Assembly: GCF_037176765.1 (NCBI RefSeq)
Contig: NC_090024.1
Location: 164,468,778 to 164,532,777 of the forward strand
Direction of reading: 5' to 3'
From: Anolis sagrei
Taxonomy: Eukaryota > Chordata > Lepidosauria > Squamata > Anolidae
DNA length: 64,000 nucleotides
The position numbers and the translations under genes were made by a program. The notes under the pieces are model-generated. The model was not told where the DNA came from. It ran no database searches and saw only the letters and a program-made list of their open reading frames with translations. Positions within the stretch are counted from its first letter, which is position 1. Each line of letters starts with the position of its first letter. Below are positions 32,501-44,500 of this stretch, piece after piece.

Positions 32501-35500
32501 CGGTGTCCACTGAGTGAAAGCACAGAGAATGCACCTAAAGAGTCAGAAAGTGTGTTTAAGTTACCACACCATTCCAGGAGGACTCCCAAAAAATATAATC
32601 CTCAGGAATGTCAGGTATTCTGGGTTTTTTAAAATTAATTATGCACTTATATTTGTGCTCACATATGTAGAAGTAAGGGCCAGATAATAAGATAGGACTT
32701 ACTTATGTGTAAACGTGTAGATTCCAATGCATGTGTTGACTATTTTATTTCTGTCTCCAGAAAAAGAAAGATGTTATTTATATTATGTAACTTCAATGAA
32801 AAGCACACCCTAGAGATTTTTTCTATTGTATTGGTGAAAGATTCCATTCAGATATAAAGACAAATTATCACTGCTAAATCAACCAAGCAACTGATGGGCC
32901 CTGGCCAAATATGGTCTAGAGCAGGGGTCCTCAAACTAAAGCCCGGGGGCCGGATACGGCCCTCCAAGGTCATTTACCTGGCCCTCGTTCAGGGTCAACC
33001 TAAATCTGAAATGACTTGAAAGCACACAACAACAACAATTCTATCTCAACAGCAAAAGTATCTCATCAGCCCAAATTTCCCATTGAAATGCTAATAAGTT
33101 TATATTTGTTAAGATTGTTCTTCATTTTAATTATTGTATTGTTTTGAAGTGTTTTTTCTCTCACTACAAATAAGATATGTGCAGTGTGCATAGGAATTCA
33201 ATCATGTTTTTTTTTTTTTCAAATTATAATCCAGCCCTCCAACAGTTTGAGGGACTGCGACCTGGCCCTCTGTTTAAAAAGTTTGAGGACCCCTGGTCTA
33301 GAGCACAACTTCTTAAACTGTGGCTTCCGGACCCAAATTAGGTCCCCATAGCTCAATGTTGGGGTCATGAAAAAATAGAGAACAGTAAAACGTTTCTAAA
33401 TGCCACAAGTCTGATAGTGTTTACAGTGGGCTCTTCAGAAAACGCTTCAACTGTGCTCCACAAAAAGGAAAACCAACTTATGTAACATTCCTTGCAAATG
33501 CTTATTCGTTATCAGTAAATATTTGATTTTATGCCTATTATGTATACCTGGAGTTGTGTAAAAAAAATTGGGTGAAAAGGGGAGCAGTTGTAAGTGGAAA
33601 ATGTTTAAGAAGCCTTTTTCTACAGTGCTGATTGCAATACCACTTTATATACAAAAATATTTTTCTCCTTTCCTTCTATTTTTGCACAATGCTCAAGAAG
33701 ACCAATGAGGATTAACAGAACATGTAGCCAGATAAATTTACATTCTTAGAAAGGGCTCATTGGGGTTTTTTTTCCTTACAGGCAGTCCCCAGGTTACAGA
33801 CATCCACCTTATATCTGACTCCTAGTTGCAAACAGGGGTGAGACAACAGGAAATGAGAGGGAATGTACCCCTAGGAAGGGAAATGTACTCCTCTAAGAGT
33901 TATCATTGCAAAAGGGTGTCTCCACTGAAGCTTTATCACTCACCAATTCTTGTTTCCACGACAAGCCAAAATTGTCAAAATCCAAATGTCACAGGGACTT
34001 GAAAATTAAATTTTTTTAACAGGATGTTAACCGTTCTCTATGCTATCCAAAACTAAAGAAAAATACTGTTCTGACTTACATACAAATTCAACTTAAGAAC
34101 ACACTTTAAGAATCTCTTGTCCATAACCCGAGTACTACCTGTACTTGTCGTGGCTACGTGCCTTCAAGTTGACTCTGCCTTAAGGGGATATTATCATAGA
34201 GTTTTCTTGGCACAAAGTCATTCAAATGGGGCTTTCCATTGCAAAACTTACGGTAATACCATTTATTTCTTAATCTGTTCGAATCTTCATGAAAAGGCCC
34301 GTTCTATATCTCACTGCCTTCTGTTTTATTGTATTGTGTGTTTTATTTGCACATATGTTTGATGATTTTATAGTTTGATAGGTTATGTTCATTATTATAT
34401 TGGTTTTATTGTTATGTCTATGGTATGACATTGAATTTTTGTAAGCCACCTTGAGTCCCCTGTGGGGTGAGAAAGACGGGGTATAAATGAAGTAAGTAAA
34501 TAAACTTTTCTCTAGAGGTGAGGCATCTTACGGTGCCCAAGGTTGCTCAGTGAATTTCAGTGACTGGATTAGAATCCTGGTCTTCCACGATTCCACGAAC
34601 TTTCAAATTATTAGACATGCTGGTTCTCAGGGTAGAGAATTTCATAATTTGAAGGTTTTCAATCCATTGTGATTGAAAATAACCATTTATGGTCAGTGCT
34701 TGGAGATGACAGTTACCAGAGCACATTAAGTTGATATTTTAAGCAGCTGCCTTCTTGTTTCGCAGTAATGTGGTTACAGTATGTTTACATAAAGCCAGGG
34801 TGGAAATCATTCAGTATTCCAGAAGTTGTTGGGCCACAGTTTCCATCATTCTTCACAATATTCTTGAAAACTATCGTGGCTAGGAGTTGTGGGCTTTGTG
34901 ATTCCCACCCCTATTCTAAGTAAACTGGTAATAAACAAGATTTACAAAACAAGAAGACAATTCAGTTACAAGGGAGAGATGGTCATAACAAGTCCTCTGC
35001 TGTTTGGAGTGACTGCTTGTGTTGTGGGATTGAATTTTAGAATAGCCACCTTTCTGATGAGTGGAAAAGATAAGGTGACATTTTTAGCCCAATTACCCTT
35101 TCCCTTGTGGAAGTCTGTATGTCTACATGTTTGTAACACACGTGTTACTACTACTTTGTAGGAAAACATAGAAAATGTACAAAGTGAAACTGTGGGAGAG
35201 GAGAAGAGAAAGCCAGCACATAGGAGGCAGATAACCCAAGCAGACATTGAAGAAGTCTGGAAAAACATCATTCTGATACAGTGAGTGATATATAGTTTTC
35301 ACCTCCCAAGAAAGCCTGAAGATGAAATTGTTGTTTTCTGGGTCAATATGGTCTGATAAGGTTTTCACCATATTCTGTTACTGTCAGCTGCATTTATGTT
35401 ATATGGTCTTACCCTAGTAAACAATTTTGAGCTTTATAACTATGCAAGCATTTTAGTTTTGCTGGTTAAAAATATTCATATTTATTAAAGCTCAATGAGC

Positions 35501-38500
35501 CATTATTAATCAATTATGTTTTTCAAAAGCTTGTGCTATTAAACCAAGAAAGGATTTTGACATTTTATTGGGATTCCAGAGTGGAACATAGCTTTGACTC
35601 ACAGGCCGTGGCATGAACAATATGTCAGAGATCATTTTATCCTTTTATAACTTGAACTTCAATTTTTTTAAAAAAGTTTCCCAGATATTGTTTTACTCAG
35701 TTTTGGAATCATCTGCTCTGTTCTCCCACAGTTTGCAAACTATTTTAGGAATACCGTCATTGGAAGACATCTTGAACCCAGCACAAGTTGTTCCTCAGTA
35801 TATAGTATACAACATGACTAATACAAGTAAACGTGGTGTTGTTCTTCTTCGAAACCAATCAGGCAAGTCTTATAACATAATTTTAACAGGATCTGTTATA
35901 ATCCTCTCTGCCGATAATCTAAAATTCTGTTTGAGGGTACTTCCAACTGAGGTTTTCGTCAAAGTCTCACTTAGCCTCATTTTCAGAGGGGCCTTTGCTG
36001 TTTCCCATCTCTCTCTCTCTCATTCTCTCTCTCTTCCCCCCCCCCCCCCCTTTCCTCTCTGCTTGGCAGAAGAGGCAAAGTAGCTGTACAATGTATCATG
36101 ACTGTAAGTAATAGGAACCTTCCATATGGAAGCACCCTGAGAATATAACATTAGCATTAACAACTGGATCCCACAGAGAAATTCCATTAATAACAGTAGA
36201 ATGACAAAGTAAATATGCTTTAGCATTGCAGCCAAACACATAGAGGAAAAGGATCTAAGTTCATGATGGTAGGAAATTATTTTGAAAAGTAGTCTAGAAA
36301 TTGGAATAATGAAATAAAGTCTGAAGTGTATGCTAATTCTGCATATTTTAAATCTGCTTATCAGCTGCTTCAAGCACTGCAGGAAGTAGGTTCAAATCCT
36401 CATACTCAGCTATGAAGCTTATTAAGCAAGTGAGTTTGGGCAGTTGGAGAGTTGTTGGCCTAAATCTCAGTTTGTTGAATGGTTATAGTGGGGTTTAGAA
36501 ATGAGACACTGCTTGAATTCCATGGTGAAAGATGAACTCTAGATATGACTAGCATTTGTAACAATAATGAAAACTTTTTTTAACCATTGCCATTTTCACT
36601 TCTTGCAGAAGACCTCCCTCACTGGGTACTGTCAGCTATGAAATGTTTGGCAAATTGTAAGTTAGGAAAAAACGTTTGAATATCAAATGCTCAAACAAAA
36701 GTAAACGTTGAAAGAGCTAAAATGGTAGACTGGTAATCTCTTAGGATCTGTTCTGAATTCTGTATAACCCAACTTTAGAAGACATGTATATGGTAAGCGG
36801 AAGAAAGGAACAAAAGTCAGTCAGTATAATTTTGAAACATTTACCTGATCTGGGTGACATACTTGATTGTATCATGATAATTCTGAAGACTTGCCATGCC
36901 ATTGTATATGAAAGGTCCACCTGCCCAAAAATCAATAGTGCTGCCATGCAACTACCTTGTTTTTCAATCTACTATGCATTTAGGAATTAAGTTAATTCTA
37001 GTAGTACTATATACCTAATGGTGAAATTAAGAGTTTTACCAAAAGCAAACTTAAGTTGTTCCTAGTTAGGTTTCCTGTTGTAATTTATGAATAATTGCAA
37101 TTCATATTTGTGACATTTTTTCCTTTTACATTTTAGGGCCTAGATGTAATGACATGGGCCATCCAACCTATGTGGGTTTTGAACGAGACGTCTTCAAAAC
37201 AGTTGCTGACTATTTTATTAGTCTCCCTGAGCCTTTGCTTTCTTTTCAGTACTATGAATTATTTGTCAATATCTTGGGTATGTATACATCTAGATTGGGA
37301 TGCCTCAGAATTTCAATTGAGGGTTGGGAATATAGAGTAAAAAGTTATGAATCTGTCAAAATTACTCTAGTCTGTTCTAGTTGTAGAGTGAAAATAGCTT
37401 CTTGTAATGAGTAACCTGCTGTAATTTTGATGACTTTGTTCTGTGCAGCAATATAATTCCTAAACTCTGAACGGAATACTGGAAAATATTATCTCTCCTT
37501 CATCTTATATATGTGCTAACTGTTGCATGTACGTTTTTCTTTATTTATTTTAAGAATGAGCAAGTGTTCTTTCAATCTCACTAACACTGAATTTTGTCTC
37601 TGCCTTAACTCTTCTAGTCATGTTACCCATCTTGTCTTGTTAAACTGCCTGCATCTGAACTTGTATTTCATTTTCTAATAGTTTTGTGTGGCTACATCAC
37701 AATTCCAAATAAATCCTATGGAAAATCAGGTGCCCGGAATGACTTGGAGATTTCGAAAACTCCCCACTTAAATTCTTTCAAGTCAACTGAATGTCTTCTG
37801 CTAAGTTTGCTCCGCCGTGAGACTGACCAAAAAGATAGACCTGAGACTTCTGAAGCAGCTTCAAAAAGTTGTACAACCACAAAAGGATGTGGCATAAAGC
37901 TACAGCGCAATCCTGTGGCTTGTAAGCATGCCTCCATTCATAAGCTGGCAGGGGGCAGTTGCCAGAATGTTTCCAGATTGCAAAATCAACATGCTCCACC
38001 CCTCAAACTGAAGGCCAGGTGTCGATCTTTGGAGGGAATTGTAGAAATCACCGTGAGCAAATGTAGTAAAGATGGATTAAAAACACTTTCTCATATAAGG
38101 CCGTCCACAAGCAATGAAAACCAACTCTTGCATAAACCAAACTCTTTATTGGATCTTTGCCCAAATAGCATTAGCCAAAAGCAAACAAATGGCTTTAGAA
38201 GAATGTCTGCATCAGATTTTCCTGAGCAAGTGCTACATGGTACAGAGTACAGACCAAGGGAACTTCATCGGTCTCGGAGTTTACGTGGAAATGGCAGGTG
38301 CAGTTGGTACGACATGCATGCTCCTGTGGCAGAGATCACAGTGAAACCACATCAAGTGTTTTCTCTTGGTCAAAAAACTGCAAGTAATTCCAAAGTGAAT
38401 GCTCAAATAGGAAGCAAACCTGGGGATTCTGATATGGCCATCAACAAAAGACTCTGCAAAAGTGCAACACAACTTTCGGAAAACACATTTCCCCCCAGCT

Positions 38501-41500
38501 CCTTTATGTTGACTGGCACAACACGTAAGATTGCTTTACAGAGCATGCAACTTGTTATGGCTTTGTTTTGTTTTTTTAACTAACTAGTTTGCTTTTCTAG
38601 TTTTTTGTTTTGTTTTGGCAACCCAGGGTTTTTAAATGACTAAACATGTTGAAACAGGCTTGTCTAGAGATCCTATGGCCTGTGAGGTTAAGTAATTTTT
38701 AAATGAATGTTTTGTAGCACTAGCATCTATTTTTCAGTAGTGCATGGTAATGCAGTGTTTCCTTGCCAAATTCCTTACAACTGCCAGCATGTGTAACTGG
38801 TAGGCAACTTTAAGGCTTCCTATTGAAGAAAAAGGAAAAAGAGAAACTGGATGGTGATAAATCATTAGACTAGTCTCTCAGCTTCATTCCTCGTGTAGTT
38901 AGATTATAGAGTCCATTTCGGTTGGTCTTCATTTGCTTTATTGGAGCATTATGTTTACCGAGAATGATTTTTCTTCCTGATGCTTGTTTCCCTAGACCTA
39001 TTGCAACCCCATTTAGAAAGAGTTGCAATTGAAGCACTGCAGATCTGCTGCCTGTTGCTTCCACCACCAAATCGCAGGAAACTTCAGCTTTTAATGCGCA
39101 TGATCTCTCGAATGAGCGAAAATGTTGATATGCCACGCCTTCATGATGTCATGGGCAATAGATCTTTGGTAAGATTGCATACTCCTCAGAATTATTGGGG
39201 ATAATGGATGGATCATGACCTGTTAGGATTGTAACCCATCAGGCGTAGAAGAGTTTGAGAGGAGTATTCCTTGAGTTTATTTGAAGCTTTCAGCAGGCAA
39301 AGATTCAAGCAGGCTTCTTTTAGAAGAACGATGTTTGTTTACTTATAACTTCATGTATTCAGCGGAACAGGCACATTTCTTTTGAGGGTTAAAAACTTCA
39401 AAAACTCTTTGTATCTTAAAACTTCTAAACTTTACCTGTTTCTTCATGAACTATGCTGCTCCGCACAGCTCTCCTCAATGAGAGCTCACTTTAAAAGAAA
39501 ACACAACAATTTACTAGCTTCTAATATTAGCTTCTGCACACTAAAAGACTTCTGCACTCAAAGCTGACTCAAAGCTCAACACTGACTTCTAACAGGCTCG
39601 AGGCTCCACTGAGTTCTCCAACTGTCATTCCTTTTATAAAACTGAACATTCTAAAACATCACTGAGTCAGTCACATGATTGCAGCCCCTCCCACTGCTTT
39701 AGTACAAAGAGACAAGGAAACTGCAAACTTCAAATAGACATATACTTCAGGTTACAACATAACATACTAATAAAACATTATTACAAAACAGACAAACATC
39801 ACATAGAGGAGCCTTGAGAAGGTTGCTTCCTCCTTTCTTAAATTATTCAGTTTTTAGAGTATCTACTTCATTTGAATTCTGTTTTATAAATCATATTGCA
39901 AGTATTTCTCATTTTTGTTGTGCTGTCATCACTGCAGTTAAAATAACCTTTTTGTCTGAATTTTAAAATTCAAACTCAAAGACAGCAAGCATTTTGAAAG
40001 CATTCTGTGCACTGGCATTGAGGGGGATGGAAGACCAGATCCCTCCCAGGACAGCCTGCTTTGTTCAAGAACCTAAGAAAAGTTCTGTCAAATCAAATAT
40101 CTGTTTTCCACATAGCCAGCCTGATGTCCACATGTAGCCCACTAGCCAGAGGTGTGGGCCATATACCATTTCCACTGTTGTTTCCAAATACCATAATTTA
40201 TATACCGAGACATATTCGAGACACGTATATTACCATCACAACTAGATATTGGTAGCCTTCTCCTTAATGAATCAGTCTGATTTTTCCACAAAAGATTCTT
40301 TAATATCATTGAGGGACAGACTGGAAAGTTAAAGTTATCAACTCCATGCTACCTGTTTCCCAAATGGCTGTCTTCCATGAGATAATCTGTCCTCTGGCAC
40401 AAGCTTCCTGCCCAAAATAACTTGGGTCCTTTGAATTCCTTTGAAATCCAGGAATTCAAGAAAAAGGGCAGTACAGAACCAGTAGTCTGCGCATGATAAT
40501 GATTACCACTGAAGGGCTGAGTACACTTACATGTGTAATTAGCAGGTCTATTTTATACTTGCCAACCTATTCATCTGCATGACTAAGTTGGCAGGTAATT
40601 CCATGGAATTCCATGTAACATGTGGCTACCAAAAAGCACTTAAATACAGATTAGATCTAAGAAGGAATGTGGAGCAAAATATTGCATCTATGCTTTGACC
40701 CCCTTTGTTTCATAATTACTCATTTAAATATTTCCAGATGATACAGACTTTTTCTCGATGTGTCTTGTGCTGCGCAGAAGAAGTAGACCTTGATGAGTTG
40801 CTTGCCATAAGATTAGTTTCCTTTTTAATGGATCATCATCAAGAAATTCTAGAAGTCCCAACCTATTTACACACTGCCGTACAAGATCATATCGAGACAA
40901 TAAAAACAATTCAGGTAAAGATAAAATCTGCATCTGTTCAAACAAAAGTTATGTCCAGAGATACTGCTGAACTTGAAGGGTTTTCTTCAGCGTTAATGGG
41001 ATTTGCATTCATGCAGTTTCATTTGGATACAGGCCTAAGACTTTTGTTTTAAATGCCTAGTTTTATGGTTCTTTGTGCTTGACTAAGTTCAACCAAACAT
41101 GTTGAATTAATGTGTTATTCTTGTTCTGTATCCCAGGCAATGTTCTTCCCCTTATGTAAGGAAAAGCAATAATCCAAAGAGGTACATATATGTGCAAGCT
41201 CCCCTAGGTTTGGAGATCTTCAGGAAAGGCTTTTTCTTTGTTTCACCACTTTCAGGTGTACCTTGCAGCGGCCACTTCTAGACTAGCCTTTGATTAGGCT
41301 AACCTTTTTTTTCCTTTTTTTTTTTTGACATAGGTAGCAAAGATCATTTTATTCAGGCAGGCTGAACTGAGCTGAGAGGAGATGCTGGAATGCTCTGTTT
41401 CTTTATTACAGTGCTATACTCAAAGTATTTATAAATATTGCTGTGTTTTACTGAAAAGTTGTAAGTATAGCTAATATCCCAGCCTGAGAAAAAGGTGGAG

Positions 41501-44500
41501 TGTTAAATAAATAAATATGCATTGACTAGATTCATATGGTAGTATTTTTTAAAACCAGTATAGGAGAGTTGCTGTTTGTTACAGTCATTGTGTATCAGAT
41601 GAATGATCACATGTGCAGACACACACATCCTCAAGAAACAATGCTTCTTCAATGCTACAGCCGCTGCTGCAAGTTTACTGATTTTCCTGGTAGATGACTT
41701 TTTTGGCTTACATTTTATTGTAATCCAGTCTACATAGAAGAAAAAAATCCTAAACAGTGGTTAAAACATCAAAATACAGAGGAAAATTGAAATATTTTAC
41801 AATATCAAAACTAATATATCGGGTCCTATTTTCACTGCCTTGTTTGTTTTACAGGTGGAAAAATTAGGGGATGAACTGAGCACCATATTCCCAACTTACT
41901 CTTTTTGCAAAAGAATAACATCTCAGGAATTTGATGAGCAAAAAATTTATACCTCTCAGGCAGCAGTTGCTGAACTTTTGGAAAACATTATTAAGGACAA
42001 ACATTTATCTTTGAAAGACAAAAAGAAAAAACTTAAGCAGGTAATGGGATGTGTCTCTAATAAAACTTGCTTGGGTTTTAAGAGGTCCTTTAGCAATTCT
42101 CAGTAAACTGCCTCTGACACGTCTGTATCCAAAATGTTTTGGTCTGGAAAGAAGTGCCTTTTGGTGTGGAGAACACTGACCTTCCTTTCATTGAATCTCA
42201 GTTAGAAAGGTGCTACAGCTTAATTTTAGGTCTCTGCTTTCGTTAATGTAAAGACAATATGTTTTATGCTTTGCCAGCTGAAGTGACATCTTATGCTTGG
42301 CAAGAAATAAATTTGGTCCTGTTTCTAATTTCCTATTAGCAATTAGGTATTCTACTGAGATGAGGCTGCAGCTATGCTAAGGAGTTAGGACCACACCAGA
42401 TCTATCGGTGACAAGTCATATGTTGCTTTCTGCCCCCAAATGTCCCTTGCACAGGTGTAGCATGCATGACTTCTCTAGGGCTGTAGTGCTGAAGGTATAA
42501 GTAGGATTGCTTCCATTTTTTCTAACAGGAAATTATAACATCCTAGAACCCCTGGCAGTGACATATACCCTTGGACTTAGTGTCAGGATGTCAATCAGAT
42601 TGATGGTCTCAGACTGGATGTGCTGGGTACTTCTTTTAAAATGATGGTGTTATAGCTCAGTAGAAAGCCTAAAGTAAATATTACCTATTTTTCCTTAACC
42701 TGCTAGCCTGATCCTATGCACATTGATTTGTAAATCTCAGTTCAATGAGGTTTTATTCTAAATTGCTGATCACAAGACTGCTGCCTTGAAGGGGTCAAAG
42801 CCTAGTATAGTGGTTTTGCAATTGCCTCTACTTTTGTATTCCTGCTAAAATGTGTGTCCCTTGTTATGAAAATGCCCATACTATGCTGAACAAGTATTCT
42901 TTTTTTCTGAATGTTGAAATTGGTTTATTCAAGGTCATCTGACCCCACACTTTATGGTAATCTGCTTTGTAGCGAAGTGCCACAACTTTGGCAGAGCTTA
43001 ATACAAAGGATTTCTGGTCTTCTGCAGAAAACCTTTGGGAAATTTCTCAGAACAAAATACAGCACAAAATTGTACTTGTCCCAGAATCTGCTAAGCAAAT
43101 CTTGTGACTGCTCCAAACAAGTAGCTTTTAAATTGCCACCTTGTTGTCAAGTGTTCTCTGTCCCCTCTCTTGCAAGAATGGAGCCTGTAAGGCTTTGAAA
43201 TGTTTCGTAAATTCAGCCAAACCATTGAATAGATTCTTTATTTCATTCCAGATCGCACAGGATCTTCAGCCAATATTTTGTAGCAAAATTTGGCTAAGCC
43301 ATAACATTTTGATGCATCCCATATCTGCTAGCATGTGTTTCCATCTTCAGTCATAAAAGTACAATTGAACCATGGACATAGTTAGATATGTTTATAAATT
43401 AATAGAAAGTGCTGGTTCTGTAAGGTAAATATGTACTGGGCTGAACATTGTTTTAGAGGCTATGACACATGGCACTATGCTACAGTGAAGACTCTTTTCA
43501 TCCATGTAATCTTAGGAGTCTATATGTAGGCATTCTGGCTGTATGTTGTTGTTTTATGCCTTCAAGTCATTTCTGACTTATGGTAACCATATGGTGAACC
43601 TATCCAAATTTTCTTGGCAAAATTTGTTTAGAATGGCTTTGCTATTTCCCCCTTCCTCTGAGGCCGAGAGAGTATGACTTGCCCAAGCAGCTACTTGAAC
43701 CCTGGTCTCCCAGTGGCTGAATCCAACACTCAAACCACTAATCCACTGGCTCTCTGCTGTACACAAAAAGGACAACAAATAACAGCTACCAGTCTCACCT
43801 TGAATGCACAGATGTACACAAGCATAAATATACAAGATACAGATGTACAGGGATTGTTCTGTGTACAAAGAGATGGACACAAGACCTTGTGTAGCCCGGT
43901 AGCTATGGAGTGAAGTAGAAGACCTACCATTGTTTCTTTTCCAAGTGCAGACAAAACCTTTCATCCCTTAGCCCTTGGCAGCTTCCTATTTGGAGTTGCT
44001 TGAATAAGCATTCACCAGATGCTGAACTGCAGTCTGGCAATACAATAGTTCTCACAAATGCCCAGTAGTTCCTGGTTCCAGTTTTTCTAGATGAGTCTCT
44101 TTCACCAGAAACAACTTCCTTCAAAGCAAAATCTGTCCCTATCCTTAGAAACTCTGCCCCATTTTAATTTTGATGGCTGGTGGTGATGGAGAGTGAATAA
44201 ACCCTCTCAAAATGGTACGGCCAAATCAATGAGGTGCTTGAGATAATCCACTGGAAACCAGGAAGGTCATGCCTTATTATATGGGCCTAAAAAGGGTTGT
44301 TTAGCAAAGGGCTTAAAGTTTAGCCTTTCTTTTTTATCAGTTTTTATTTACATATATTAACAACTTGCAGTGTAAACAAAACACAAAACTGAACACTTTA
44401 CAAACACATAACCCCACCACCAAGGACTGAACAAGTAGCCTTTCCTTTGCAATATATTTATAAGTCAACCATTAGTCAAATGTCATATCCAAAATTCCTG

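Noticed and set aside
35613-36083. A 156-codon open frame over DEPDC1 exon 5
   Set aside because: Only the exon 5 part matches DEPDC1; the rest is intron read-through into a CT/poly-C tract.
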